Shown in pieces: positions 54,712 through 64,000 of a DNA stretch of 64,000 bases. Location of the stretch: NCBI RefSeq assembly GCF_004769575.1, contig NZ_RQGA01000014.1, positions 372,001 through 436,000 of the forward strand, written 5' to 3'. Numbering within the stretch: the stretch's first letter is position 1; the number at the start of each line of letters is the position of its first letter. The position numbers and the translations under genes are program-made. The DNA is from Leptospira perdikensis. GTDB taxonomy: Bacteria; Spirochaetota; Leptospiria; Leptospirales; Leptospiraceae. The notes beneath the pieces were generated by a model. The model worked only from the letters and a program-made list of their open reading frames with translations, was not told where the DNA came from and did no database searches.

Positions 54712-55962
54712 ATGTCCAATTCCCTTCCCCATCTAGACTATTTTAAAGCCAAGGAGCTCTTTGCGACCGAACTGAAAGATGCCAACTACCAGTTCGTTCA
54801 CGAAAAGGAAGAAACCTTATTTCGATTCCGGACTGAAGGTGCTAGTAAGGACCGAATTCTGGACTGTTTGGGAATTGTGCGAAATTATATCGAAAATTTT
54901 CGTATCTACAATTTTGAGGAAGGTTATTTGAGCATCCAAACCTTAGGGGAAAATTTGTTTGAGCCGCAGAAGAACCTAACCGGGAAATTTCGAATTCGTT
55001 TTTCTTTCAAATCTGATTTAAAAGTAGAATGTTCCAAACTAGGCGATTTTTCCACCAAAGAAGTCCAAACCATCTTGAGCCTCTTCCAATTTTTGAAAGC
55101 AGAAGGACAAGCCGCGAAAGATCCCCGCATTCTTCTGCACCAATTGGGAGCGGAAGTTTATGACCCCCAATTAGAAAAAGCAAAAGGAAATGATTTAGGT
55201 TTTGATTCTGTTTTTGGTTACGACCAAGTGAAGGCACAAATTTTAGAAAGTTTGGTTTTCCCTCTTTTGAAACCTGAACCCTTTTTGGAGATCACCAAAC
55301 TCACCCGCCAAAAACCGAGTCCGAACCTTCCTCGTGCAGTTCTCTTTGAAGGGGAACCTGGTGTTGGAAAAACCAGTATGGCAAAAATTGTCTCCCATCT
55401 TTGTGGGGTTCCGATGGTCTATGTTCCCATTGAATCCATCTTAAGTAAATATTATGGAGAATCTTCCCAAAACCTGGCCATGGTCTTCGATGCGGCGGCC
55501 CTATTCCCACAATGTATGTTATTTTTGGATGAAATTGATTCCTTAGCCACTTCCAGAGAAGACGGACTCTTTGAAGCGACACGAAACCTTCTCAGTGTTC
55601 TTCTCCGTAAACTAGACGGGTTTGCCGACCGAAGTGGCACCATCACAATCGGTGCTACCAATCGCAAACGAGACCTTGATTCTGCACTTTTATCACGTTT
55701 TGACAGAAAGATCTATTTTCCTTTGCCAAACCAGGAAGAACGTGCCAAAATTTTGGAAGGATATGCCAAACAACTCAAACTGAATGACCGCCAAAAACTC
55801 GCAGAAGTCTTAGACGGAGCCTCTGGCAGAAACTTAAAAGACTACTGTGACTATGTAGAACGTCGTTGGATTACGAAAAATTGGGAAAAACCGGAAGGAT
55901 TGCACGCACCGACCATTTCTTTTTATTTGGAATCCTTTCCGGATTTTGGATGGAAACGCTAA
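54712..55962 (+). CDS. AAA+ ATPase with unknown N-terminal domain
   Basis: 416 residues from ATG 54712; an upstream TTG would add 12. Residues 1-165 form a domain I cannot place. The AAA+ module follows: Walker A FEGEPGVGKTS near residue 213-222, Walker B MLFLDEIDSLA, sensor 1 IGATNRKRDLD and the arginine finger region LLSRFDRKIYFP. It is of the classical clade (FtsH/katanin-like pore-loop type). Divergent from fliN and upstream of the candidate fcpB, so a part in flagellar assembly is possible. No experiment is known to me. Confidence 0.85.
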   Translation: MSNSLPHLDYFKAKELFATELKDANYQFVHEKEETLFRFRTEGASKDRILDCLGIVRNYIENFRIYNFEEGYLSIQTLGENLFEPQKNLTGKFRIRFSFKSDLKVECSKLGDFSTKEVQTILSLFQFLKAEGQAAKDPRILLHQLGAEVYDPQLEKAKGNDLGFDSVFGYDQVKAQILESLVFPLLKPEPFLEITKLTRQKPSPNLPRAVLFEGEPGVGKTSMAKIVSHLCGVPMVYVPIESILSKYYGESSQNLAMVFDAAALFPQCMLFLDEIDSLATSREDGLFEATRNLLSVLLRKLDGFADRSGTITIGATNRKRDLDSALLSRFDRKIYFPLPNQEERAKILEGYAKQLKLNDRQKLAEVLDGASGRNLKDYCDYVERRWITKNWEKPEGLHAPTISFYLESFPDFGWKR

Positions 55963-55980
55963 AAAGTAAGAGTTTCGGCT

Positions 55981-56007
55981 TCAATCTTCTAGGTGATTTA
56001 CCGATAA
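55981..56007 (+). promoter_or_regulatory. Candidate sigma-28 (FliA) promoter before the fcpB-like gene
   Basis: TCAA (55981-55984), exactly 15 bases, then ACCGATAA (56000-56007). The FliA consensus is TAAA-N15-GCCGATAA, so it matches 3 of 4 and 7 of 8. It lies about 77 bases before the ATG at 56084. Confidence 0.5.
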
Positions 56008-56071
56008 TTTTTACAGGATATTTGTTTACGTCCATTGGTCGTTCTTTGGTATCCTCAAATTAACCTTTTAG

Positions 56072-56914
<843 letters not shown>

Positions 56915-56917
<3 letters not shown>

Positions 56918-56932
56918 GAACGAAGGTTCTTA
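56915..56932 (+). other. Hairpin carrying the ribosome site of the zinc-ribbon gene
   Basis: TAAGAAC (56915-56921) pairs with GTTCTTA (56926-56932); the loop GAAG plus the next G is the likely ribosome site for TTG 56934. It also contains the stop codon of the upstream gene. It has too few T to be a terminator and may limit translation of the downstream gene. Confidence 0.4.
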
Positions 56933-56933
56933 A

Positions 56934-57407
56934 TTGAATCTCGTTAAACAATGTCCGAATTGTTCCACGATGTTACGGTTCCCTGCTACCCAGGGAACCA
57001 TTTTGGTGCAATGTCCAGTATGTTCTCATCGATTTACTTTTGTACCAGATTTGGAGTCGGCGGAAGATTCTCTACGACATTCCGAACCAATTCCATCCTT
57101 TACCTTTCAACCATCTTTCCAAAGTTATAAAGAACTAATCCTCGATTTACTTTATGCGCCCATCGATTATTTAAAATCAAAACGTGGATCAAAGAAACGA
57201 GAGTTTCGTTTGATTCCTATTTTACTTTTCACAATTCTGCTTTTGTATTTTTGGAAATGGTCTTTGACCAGTTCCCAAACGGTAGAAACCAATGGAAATA
57301 AAATCCAAAATCCGATTTTAGAACAACCAAGTCCAGAATCAGAACCGGAGCCGACACCGAAAACGGAAGATTCTCTACCCGATAAAAAACCAAGTTACGA
57401 GATCTAA
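56934..57407 (+). CDS. Zinc-ribbon (MJ0042-type) single-pass membrane protein
   Basis: 157 residues. The N-terminal CPNCSTMLRFP and VQCPVCSHRFTF pairs form a zinc ribbon of the MJ0042 type. One transmembrane helix (about 95-114, LIPILLFTILLLYFWKW) follows, then a Pro/Glu-rich tail. The start is TTG 56934. Function unknown. It is followed after 3 bases by rsmE. Confidence 0.75.
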   Translation: MNLVKQCPNCSTMLRFPATQGTILVQCPVCSHRFTFVPDLESAEDSLRHSEPIPSFTFQPSFQSYKELILDLLYAPIDYLKSKRGSKKREFRLIPILLFTILLLYFWKWSLTSSQTVETNGNKIQNPILEQPSPESEPEPTPKTEDSLPDKKPSYEI

Positions 57408-57410
57408 GAA

Positions 57411-58139
57411 TTGAATTGGATCCTTATCTATGAAAGAGAATTAGATACTAACAAGATTATCCATCTAACAGGAGAGAGGCATAATCATATCCAAACCATT
57501 CTGAAGAAAAATACAGGGGAAACAGTTCAGGTAGTCATTCCTAATTTGGGAAATTTTTTATTTAAAATCCAATCAACTTCTGAAAATTCAACAACTTTGC
57601 TCAAAGAAAGTTTGGTTCCTGGTGTTTTGAAACCTTTAGACATCAATATTTTCTTTTCCCTCCCTAGGCCACAAACAGGGAAAAAACTTTTGCATTTGAG
57701 CGGTGCTTACGGAATCAACTCACTTTATTTTTATGCGACGGAAACAAAAAATAAAGAATATTGGACTTCCCCGGTTTACAACAAAGATACTCTTTCTTAT
57801 TTAGAGACCGGACTAAACCAAACAGGAAATAGTCGACTCCCCTCTCTCCATCTAGAGAGAAGAATGGTTTGGAAATCATTTCTTAAGTCTTGGTCTGGAA
57901 AAGTTATGGTTTTAGATCGCGAAGGTCAGAATTTCCAATTTAGGGATACTGTAGAAAAGCAGCTCGCTCAAGAAAAAGAAATTCTGTTTCTGTTTGGGCC
58001 AGAGTCCGGATGGAAACCTGAGGATATTTTATTTTTTAAAGAGAGTGGATTTCCGCTTTTGAGTTTGGGTAAAATCAACCTCAGAACTGAATTTGCCTAT
58101 TCGGCCCTTTTGCATCAATTGTTTCTAATTAGAAACTAA
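57411..58139 (+). CDS. rsmE: 16S rRNA (uracil1498-N3)-methyltransferase
   Basis: 242 residues of the SPOUT class. An N-terminal PUA-like part (HLTGERHNHIQTILKKNTGE) is followed by the knot with LFGPESGWKPEDILFF and the final LLSLGKINLRTEFAYSALLHQ, the RsmE cofactor signature. Start TTG 57411. The 3' end overlaps the convergent outer-membrane gene by 11 bases. Confidence 0.93.
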   Translation: MNWILIYERELDTNKIIHLTGERHNHIQTILKKNTGETVQVVIPNLGNFLFKIQSTSENSTTLLKESLVPGVLKPLDINIFFSLPRPQTGKKLLHLSGAYGINSLYFYATETKNKEYWTSPVYNKDTLSYLETGLNQTGNSRLPSLHLERRMVWKSFLKSWSGKVMVLDREGQNFQFRDTVEKQLAQEKEILFLFGPESGWKPEDILFFKESGFPLLSLGKINLRTEFAYSALLHQLFLIRN

Positions 58140-59724
58140 TCCCACCCGAAACTAAAAACCGGATTTCATCAATACTCACGAATGACTTTTCACTACTATC
58201 TAAATAGTATTTACGATAGTTCTGTAACCTAAGGACAATGGGACCAAAAGATTTAGAAATTTCTGCCGCTGCTTGCGTATTATTATCCATTTCAAAAGCT
58301 TTGCCTTGTGATTCATATCCTTTCTTTGTATAATAAAAAGACATTAAAAAAGAAGATCCGAGAGGTATATAGGCAGCAGCAAACACTCGTTTGTTTCCTT
58401 TTAGTCCGTAATCCTCAACCGCAAATTCAAAACCCAAGTGATAAAAATTGATATAAACGGTATGGTAGTATCCAGTGACTTTCGCATTGGACTGATTTTC
58501 TAGATAATCATATTTGGGGCGGAGAGGTGCAGAAACTGGGAACTTTTGAAACCTTTCCACTTCATAGAAACTATCAAAATACATTGGTGCATAGTTTGCC
58601 GTCATCTGACGGAACTCTGGTTTTAAAATGATATTTAAATCCTTGGTTCCCAATCGGAAGATACTTCCATAATGAGTACCTTGGGCTCCGTCGAGGCCTT
58701 TGATTTTATTAAAATCTAAATAGGGAGTCAATTCTACAAAAGGTAAATTAAGAAGTCGGTATTCAATGTCCATACCTTCCACTGATGCGCGAGTGACCTG
58801 TGTGGTTTTGGGATTATCTAAATTCTTTTCTGTGACAGGAGAACCGTTAGTATTATAAGACATTTGTACGGGAGCGGCTCTATCCCAAGCTCTCGTGTAA
58901 CCTATCGTCAAACGGTTGTACCATGGATCATTGTCTACAAGTTCCATCCGCGAATCTTTGTTAATGGGTCGGAGTTCTTTTTTCCTAGCTTCTTCTACTT
59001 TTTTATTTTTGGTTTCTTCCGAACCTGCTTCTTCCTCTACACTCAGTCGTCCTGATTCATCTAGAACATTTCCTCTTAGATTCATCAAATAAACTAAATC
59101 AGAAGATTTATCAAATAAAGAAAATAACGATTTACCAATTGCCAAAGGTTTGATATAAACCCGAGCAGCATTTACTTCAAAGTTCACAACTGAATTGGCG
59201 AAGTATTGGACTCCCACGTAATCCGTATTTAAGTCGGCCATCACACCAGGATTATAAGAATCAAAGCGTGAAGAACTTTGATATTTGTTCACAATGGTCC
59301 CATGACCGACATAACCATCTACCATTTTACCAGTGTAAGCTGAATAGGTAACTTTACCTGGAACTTGTTGGTTATAGGTTCCGTAAGAAATATAATTCAA
59401 AACTCGAGAATAGTCATTTTTACTATTATAATCCATTTCTCGAATTTTTCCCGCTTTGCTATCCAATTGCAGCGGATCTTTATCCACCGCGAGTACATTG
59501 AGAGGAAGGGAAAAGGAATACCCGAAATTACTGCCGTGATTGTAGGTGAAATTAGGCGCTAAATACCCATAATAATCTTTTTGGAAGCTGGATGCACCAG
59601 CATCAAATTGTAAAGCAGAGGCACGTCTTGATTCAGTTCCCGTAGGCACCCAGACCTGCGCTTCCAGGGCAAAAAGTGGGAGTAGTAATAGAAGTCCAAG
59701 GCCTTGGGTCAGACGGTATTTCAT
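58129..59724 (-). CDS. Predicted outer-membrane beta-barrel protein, unknown function
   Basis: 531 residues from ATG 59724, which opens a signal peptide ([17 protein letters not shown]). The mature chain is rich in Tyr, Asn and alternating strands ([19 protein letters not shown]) and ends SGGISF with the terminal Phe of outer-membrane barrels. A charged insert ([20 protein letters not shown]) lies near residue 240. Close repeats of Tyr-aromatic strands suggest 14 or more strands. Substrate unknown. An inverted repeat sits directly before the start codon. Confidence 0.75.
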   Translation of the reverse strand: MKYRLTQGLGLLLLLPLFALEAQVWVPTGTESRRASALQFDAGASSFQKDYYGYLAPNFTYNHGSNFGYSFSLPLNVLAVDKDPLQLDSKAGKIREMDYNSKNDYSRVLNYISYGTYNQQVPGKVTYSAYTGKMVDGYVGHGTIVNKYQSSSRFDSYNPGVMADLNTDYVGVQYFANSVVNFEVNAARVYIKPLAIGKSLFSLFDKSSDLVYLMNLRGNVLDESGRLSVEEEAGSEETKNKKVEEARKKELRPINKDSRMELVDNDPWYNRLTIGYTRAWDRAAPVQMSYNTNGSPVTEKNLDNPKTTQVTRASVEGMDIEYRLLNLPFVELTPYLDFNKIKGLDGAQGTHYGSIFRLGTKDLNIILKPEFRQMTANYAPMYFDSFYEVERFQKFPVSAPLRPKYDYLENQSNAKVTGYYHTVYINFYHLGFEFAVEDYGLKGNKRVFAAAYIPLGSSFLMSFYYTKKGYESQGKAFEMDNNTQAAAEISKSFGPIVLRLQNYRKYYLDSSEKSFVSIDEIRFLVSGGISF

Positions 59725-59728
59725 CACG

Positions 59729-59746
59729 ATACGATCATTATCGTAT
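59729..59746. promoter_or_regulatory. Perfect inverted repeat, candidate operator of the outer-membrane gene
   Basis: ATACGAT and ATCGTAT flank CATT. It ends 5 bases before the ATG at 59724 on the minus strand, so a bound protein would cover the ribosome site and the early leader. Confidence 0.45.
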
Positions 59747-59789
59747 GGTTTTACCCTGAAAATAAGAAATAATCTCCTACCGAGGCCAT

Positions 59790-59822
59790 CCAATAAAACA
59801 GATCAATATTCTATTTTATTGG
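59790..59822. promoter_or_regulatory. Perfect 9-bp inverted repeat upstream of metY
   Basis: CCAATAAAA and TTTTATTGG are separated by 15 bases. It is 60 bases before the metY start and also upstream of the divergent outer-membrane gene. The spacing fits a dimeric regulator. A TTGACA at 59831-59836 follows, but no good -10 box is seen. Confidence 0.45.
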
Positions 59823-59881
59823 ATATTTTGTTGACAAACAAGAGAGAGATGTCAAATTTGGCCAGACCATCGGAGGAAACC

Positions 59882-61186
59882 ATGCCACGTAATTTTAAAC
59901 CAGAAACCATCGCACTCCACGGAGGACAAGAACCAGACCCGACGACAACATCGCGTGCTGTGCCTTTGTACCAAACCACATCTTATGTATTCAAAGATAC
60001 TGACCATGCAGCAAGACTTTTCGGCCTCCAAGAATTTGGAAATATCTATACAAGACTGATGAACCCAACCACAGACGTTTTAGAAAAACGTGTGGCCGCT
60101 TTGGAAGGTGGTGTGGCAGCTCTAGCAACAGCTTCTGGCCAAAGTGCGGAGACGTTGGCACTTCTAAACATTGTAGAAGCAGGACAAGAAATTGTGGCCT
60201 CATCCTCTCTTTATGGCGGAACTTACAACCTACTCCATTATACATTTCCAAAATTGGGAATCAAAGTACACTTTGTAGACCAATCGGATCCAGAAAATTT
60301 TCGCAAAGCATCCAATGAAAAGACTAGAGCTTTTTATGCTGAAACTTTAGGAAATCCTAAACTTGATACACTCGATATTGCAGCTGTCAGTAAAGTTGCA
60401 AAAGAAGTGGGAGTTCCTCTAGTGATTGATAATACAATGCCTTCTCCTTATTTAGTGAACCCAATCAAACATGGAGCAGACATCGTTGTCCACTCTCTCA
60501 CTAAATTTTTAGGCGGTCATGGAACTTCAATAGGAGGGATCATCATCGATGCAGGTACCTTCAACTGGGGAAATGGAAAATTTAAAAACTTCACGGAACC
60601 AGATCCATCATACCATGGTTTAAAATTCTGGGATGTGTTTGGAAAATTTGAGCCTTTCGGTGGAGTGAATATTGCTTTTATTTTGAAAGCTAGAGTGCAA
60701 GGCCTTAGGGATCTTGGCCCAGCAATTTCTCCTTTCAACGCATGGCAAATTCTACAAGGTGTGGAAACTCTCCCACTCCGTATGGAACGACATTCCAGCA
60801 ATGCCCTAAAAGTGGCAGAGTTTTTGCAAAAACACCCCAAGGTGGAATGGGTCAATTATCCAGGACTTTCTACAGACAAAACACATGCGATAGCCAAAAA
60901 ATACCATGAACGTGGACTCTTTGGTGCGATCGTAGGTTTTGAAATCAAAGGTGGAGTGGAAAAGGCAAAAAAATTCATCGATGGACTCGAACTTTTTAGC
61001 CTTCTCGCTAACATTGGTGATGCGAAATCGCTCGCCATTCACCCTGCGTCCACAACTCACCAGCAGTTGACAGGAGCCGAACAAATTTCTGCGGGAGTCA
61101 CTCCTGGATTTGTTCGTTTGAGTGTAGGACTTGAAAACATCGATGACATTCTGGTAGACTTGGAAGAGGCATTAAAAAATATCTGA
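59882..61186 (+). CDS. metY: O-acetylhomoserine aminocarboxypropyltransferase/sulfhydrylase
   Basis: 434 residues from ATG 59882, which has GGAGG six bases upstream. Cys/Met metabolism PLP family: [15 protein letters not shown] at the start, [17 protein letters not shown], and the Schiff-base lysine in [18 protein letters not shown]. It makes homocysteine from O-acetylhomoserine and sulfide. It is first in metY-metX-metW, the direct sulfhydrylation route to methionine. Confidence 0.96.
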   Translation: MPRNFKPETIALHGGQEPDPTTTSRAVPLYQTTSYVFKDTDHAARLFGLQEFGNIYTRLMNPTTDVLEKRVAALEGGVAALATASGQSAETLALLNIVEAGQEIVASSSLYGGTYNLLHYTFPKLGIKVHFVDQSDPENFRKASNEKTRAFYAETLGNPKLDTLDIAAVSKVAKEVGVPLVIDNTMPSPYLVNPIKHGADIVVHSLTKFLGGHGTSIGGIIIDAGTFNWGNGKFKNFTEPDPSYHGLKFWDVFGKFEPFGGVNIAFILKARVQGLRDLGPAISPFNAWQILQGVETLPLRMERHSSNALKVAEFLQKHPKVEWVNYPGLSTDKTHAIAKKYHERGLFGAIVGFEIKGGVEKAKKFIDGLELFSLLANIGDAKSLAIHPASTTHQQLTGAEQISAGVTPGFVRLSVGLENIDDILVDLEEALKNI

Positions 61187-61194
61187 TTAAGACT

Positions 61195-62331
61195 ATGCCT
61201 ACCTCCGAACAGAATGAGTTTTCCCACGGATCCGTAGGCGTAGTATGCACTCAAATCATTCAATTTGATTCTTTGACCTTAGAGGGGGGTGAAACCATCA
61301 CTCCTCTCGAAATTGCCTATGAAACTTACGGCACATTAAACGATAAAAAAGACAACGCAATTCTTGTTTGCCATGCTCTTTCTGGTGACGCCCATGCTGC
61401 CGGTTTTCATGAAGGTGATAAACGCCCCGGTTATTGGGATTTTTATATCGGTCCAGGAAAAGCCTTTGATACCAATCGTTACTTTATCATTTCCTCCAAT
61501 GTGATCGGAGGTTGTAAGGGTTCTAGTGGGCCACTCACGACTAACGGGAAAAATGGGAAACCATTCCAATCCACTTTTCCTTTTGTTTCCATTGGCGACA
61601 TGGTCAATGCACAAGAAAAATTAGTTAGCCATTTCGGAATTAACAAACTATTTGCAGTTGCAGGTGGATCCATGGGGGGAATGCAAGCCTTACAATGGTC
61701 AGTTGCTTACCCTGACCGTTTGAAAAATTGTATTGTGATGGCATCTTCTTCCGAACACTCTGCACAACAAATTGCTTTTAATGAAGTGGGAAGACAGGCC
61801 ATACTCTCCGATCCTAATTGGAACCAAGGTTTATACTCTCAAGATAATCGACCGTCCAAAGGACTTGCCCTTGCCCGGATGATGGGACACATTACATACT
61901 TAAGTGATGAAATGATGAGAGAAAAATTTGGTCGTAAACCTCCCAAAGGTAATATCCAATCTACAGATTTTGCTGTAGGAAGTTATTTGATTTACCAGGG
62001 AGAGTCCTTTGTGGACCGTTTCGATGCAAACTCATACATTTATGTTACAAAAGCTTTAGATCATTTTAGTTTGGGTACAGGTAAGGAACTCACCAAAGTT
62101 CTATCGAAAGTTAGGTGTCGATTTTTAGTAGTCGCTTATACGTCTGACTGGTTGTATCCACCGTATCAATCGGAAGAAATTGTAAAGTCCCTAGAAGTCA
62201 ATGCGGTACCAGTTAGTTTTGTAGAACTTAACAATCCTGCTGGACATGATAGTTTTTTATTACCAAGTGAACAACAGGATTCTATACTTAGAGATTTTTT
62301 AAGTTCTACTGACGAAGGAGTTTTCCTTTGA
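61195..62331 (+). CDS. metX: Homoserine O-acetyltransferase
   Basis: 378 residues, alpha/beta hydrolase fold. The oxyanion/entry motif [12 protein letters not shown] and nucleophile elbow [13 protein letters not shown] are followed by [14 protein letters not shown] and the catalytic [10 protein letters not shown] at the end. It acetylates homoserine for MetY. It starts 8 bases after metY stops and overlaps metW by 4 bases. Confidence 0.96.
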   Translation: MPTSEQNEFSHGSVGVVCTQIIQFDSLTLEGGETITPLEIAYETYGTLNDKKDNAILVCHALSGDAHAAGFHEGDKRPGYWDFYIGPGKAFDTNRYFIISSNVIGGCKGSSGPLTTNGKNGKPFQSTFPFVSIGDMVNAQEKLVSHFGINKLFAVAGGSMGGMQALQWSVAYPDRLKNCIVMASSSEHSAQQIAFNEVGRQAILSDPNWNQGLYSQDNRPSKGLALARMMGHITYLSDEMMREKFGRKPPKGNIQSTDFAVGSYLIYQGESFVDRFDANSYIYVTKALDHFSLGTGKELTKVLSKVRCRFLVVAYTSDWLYPPYQSEEIVKSLEVNAVPVSFVELNNPAGHDSFLLPSEQQDSILRDFLSSTDEGVFL

Positions 62332-62945
62332 ATATTCATACGAATGAAGCCCTCGGTTTAGATCTAAAAAACAGACCAGATATATCTTACATTGCCAATT
62401 TGGTCAAACCAGGTGAAAGAGTTTTGGATCTCGGTTGTGGGTATGGCGAACTTATGTTAATCCTAAAAAACAAAGGGGTTCGTGTTCAAGGAATTGAAAA
62501 GGATGATAAATGTATCATCCAATGTGTTAAAAAGAGTTTATATGTTCATCATGGTGATATTGATGATGGTTTGAAACACCATTTAGATCATAGCTTTGAT
62601 TTTGTAATCCTCAACCAAACCATACAACAAACATTAAATCCAGGTGAAATCATTAAAGAATGTTTACGAATTGGAAAACAGGTCATCATTGTATTTCCAA
62701 ATTTTTCTCATTGGCAAATTCGTTCTTCTATCCTTCTCAGCGGAAAGACACCTGTGACAGAGCTTATGCCTTTTCATTGGTATGATACACCGAACTTACA
62801 CTACTTATCAGGAAAAGACTTTGAGGATTTTTGTGACTTCGAACGAATCAAAGTTTTACACCGGGCTTTTTTCAATCAAACTAGACAAATCAAACTATTT
62901 CCCAACTTATTTGCAACATTGGCTTTGTTTGTGATTCGTGCCTAA
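62328..62945 (+). CDS. metW: Methionine biosynthesis protein MetW
   Basis: 205 residues of the methyltransferase fold. Motif I is [16 protein letters not shown], with [13 protein letters not shown] and [21 protein letters not shown] typical of MetW. Start TTG 62328 is preceded by GAAGGAG. Family knowledge: MetW works with MetX, though its catalytic role is debated. The operon ends here. Confidence 0.93.
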   Translation: MNIHTNEALGLDLKNRPDISYIANLVKPGERVLDLGCGYGELMLILKNKGVRVQGIEKDDKCIIQCVKKSLYVHHGDIDDGLKHHLDHSFDFVILNQTIQQTLNPGEIIKECLRIGKQVIIVFPNFSHWQIRSSILLSGKTPVTELMPFHWYDTPNLHYLSGKDFEDFCDFERIKVLHRAFFNQTRQIKLFPNLFATLALFVIRA

Positions 62946-63021
62946 AGCCAAAATAAATCTCGTTTTTTGAATTCAAATTAGATGAGAGAACCGATTCGAT
63001 TTTTAATACTAAAAATAATTA

Positions 63022-63999
63022 TTATAACTCAGAGACACACCGAACAAAACCGGTGGCATCTTTAAATTCATACGATTGGTTTCCGATATTGAAGTCGACC
63101 ATATAAGTTTGCTGATCGCCCAACGCCTGAAATGTTTGTGAACTCCAATATCTAGCCGCCTGTGCATTTGGAAATAGAATGGGATCTGCAGTTGCCCCTG
63201 CATATTTTGTCATATCTCCAACAGAGGCACAGCCATCTTCACCAGTAATTACACCAGTATTGGTAGCACTACAGCGAATCACAGAAAACATCTCTTGGTA
63301 AAATGGGAGACGCCAGAAAGTTCGTAGATAAGAAGAAGAAACTGTACGAGCCAAACAAGAAGTATAAACCTGCCCTACATTGACTAACAAAGAGTTGTTC
63401 CCACTATTACAAGCATTAGGATTTGTGGAAGCATTGTAACCTTCTGCTACAGTACAAAAACTAAGGGATTGTGGAGAACCCACAGAACAATCGCCTTTAC
63501 CAACACCAATACTTGTCCCATCCGGATTCCAAGAAGACCCATAAGTACATCTATCCCAAAGCAAAGTTTTGCCATTCACAACGGTTCGAACAAAGGGACA
63601 GGTAATTTTAGCGTTGATAAAACCATCACCCGTCCAGATACCACGATCCCAAACCATACAATGTACGTCTGCAGGTTGTGTGGGAAAATCAAGTTGGATG
63701 TATTTAGGAGAGGCATACACAGATAAGGCAAAAGAGCCATTGGTAGGAACAGTCGTATAACTTCCATCAGTTGGAGAGCGAACAACCAAAGGTGAATTGT
63801 TAAGTCCAGTCACCGTTCCTCGAATTGTGAATGGACGCGGGTGAGCTACGATCCATTCCTCGACAAATCGAGTCATCCAAAACTCATTCGTATAGGGATC
63901 TCCCGCATTTCTTTTCCAATCGGGTTCACAACAAAGAATCGAAAGGAAAATCCCTAAGAAAAGAAAGCAATGAGTAGAAAGGATTCGGTAGTTTCGCAC
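63022..63999 (-). CDS. Lipoprotein with Lcl C-terminal (DUF1566) domain
   Basis: 325 residues. The leader LFLGIFLSILCC provides a lipobox with Cys near residue 24. A beta-sandwich-like part (about 55-120, FTIRGTVTGLNNSPLVV) precedes the Lcl/DUF1566 domain (about 145-325): LLWDRCTYGSSW, FWRLPFYQEMFS, RYWSSQ and FVRCVSEL. Such proteins are common surface lipoproteins in Leptospira; ligands are unknown. The GTG at 63999 is the window edge, so the true start may lie just beyond. Confidence 0.82.
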   Translation of the reverse strand: MRNYRILSTHCFLFLGIFLSILCCEPDWKRNAGDPYTNEFWMTRFVEEWIVAHPRPFTIRGTVTGLNNSPLVVRSPTDGSYTTVPTNGSFALSVYASPKYIQLDFPTQPADVHCMVWDRGIWTGDGFINAKITCPFVRTVVNGKTLLWDRCTYGSSWNPDGTSIGVGKGDCSVGSPQSLSFCTVAEGYNASTNPNACNSGNNSLLVNVGQVYTSCLARTVSSSYLRTFWRLPFYQEMFSVIRCSATNTGVITGEDGCASVGDMTKYAGATADPILFPNAQAARYWSSQTFQALGDQQTYMVDFNIGNQSYEFKDATGFVRCVSEL

Positions 64000-64000
64000 T

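Noticed and set aside
59790..59881. SAM or other methionine-linked riboswitch before metY
   Set aside because: The leader is under 100 bases and lacks the multi-stem conserved cores of SAM riboswitches; only simple inverted repeats are seen.

Overview
The window is chromosomal DNA of a Leptospira species. It is probably from the saprophytic clade close to L. biflexa. The evidence is: a SemiSWEET protein that looks nearly the same as the structurally studied L. biflexa protein as I recall it; the mix of Kdo/heptose LPS genes, Lpt transport and BamA with periplasmic-flagellum switch genes; spirochaete-style loose lipoboxes; many TTG/GTG starts; moderately low GC by eye (not computed). I see no insertion sequence, prophage, CRISPR array or rRNA. 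This is dense core chromosome.

Layout. (1) 1-10978, minus strand: one long nearly gapless run, hldA-hldC-pyrG-kdsA-lptC-lptA-lptB-rpoN-hprK-ptsH-ntrY-like kinase. It makes ADP-heptose, CTP and Kdo for the LPS core, exports LPS, and carries sigma-54, HPr kinase/HPr and a sensor kinase. (2) 11-17.8 kb: a Lon-N-domain protein, an acyl-CoA synthetase, a TlpA-like thioredoxin, a glycosyltransferase, an inositol-phosphatase-family enzyme and small unknowns. (3) 17.8-25.7 kb, minus: exbB-exbD-bamA-uvrD/pcrA, with recN upstream. (4) 25.8-31.9 kb: a cNMP-binding/patatin protein, then leuC-leuD-FKBP-cysteine-synthase-like, and a lipoprotein. (5) 31.9-38.1 kb: FHA protein, lone ABC ATPase, gmhA, unknown, GT2 glycosyltransferase, and a divergent O-antigen ligase/polymerase-like membrane protein. 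(6) 38.1-38.5 kb: a hairpin-rich element and tRNA-Cys/tRNA-Leu. (7) 38.6-43.5 kb: small exported protein, guaA, queF-SemiSWEET-ferredoxin, and a LysR/DJ-1 divergent pair. (8) 43.5-50.5 kb, minus: haem-binding protein, argH, cyclophilin, two unknowns, fliM, phosphodiesterase. (9) 50.5-54.6 kb: NfeD plus two SPFH proteins, an RNHCP zinc protein, GNAT, fliN. (10) 54.7-58.1 kb: AAA+ ATPase, an exported protein that I tentatively take as the flagellar sheath protein FcpB (it has a sigma-28-like promoter), a zinc-ribbon membrane protein, rsmE. (11) 58.1-64 kb: outer-membrane protein, metY-metX-metW, and an Lcl/DUF1566 lipoprotein.

How it fits together. Much of the window serves the envelope: LPS core synthesis and export, outer-membrane protein assembly, lipoproteins. 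A second theme is the flagellar motor (fliM, fliN, candidate fcpB), scattered among housekeeping genes instead of forming a flagellar operon. Amino-acid synthesis (leuCD, argH, metYXW) and nucleotide or tRNA modification (pyrG, guaA, queF) fill the rest. I do not see a clearly new defence or mobile system. The best leads are the AAA+ ATPase between fliN and the FcpB candidate, the sigma-28-like promoter, a multi-branched RNA-like structure at 53.5 kb, and a cysteine-synthase-like protein with a rebuilt substrate loop.
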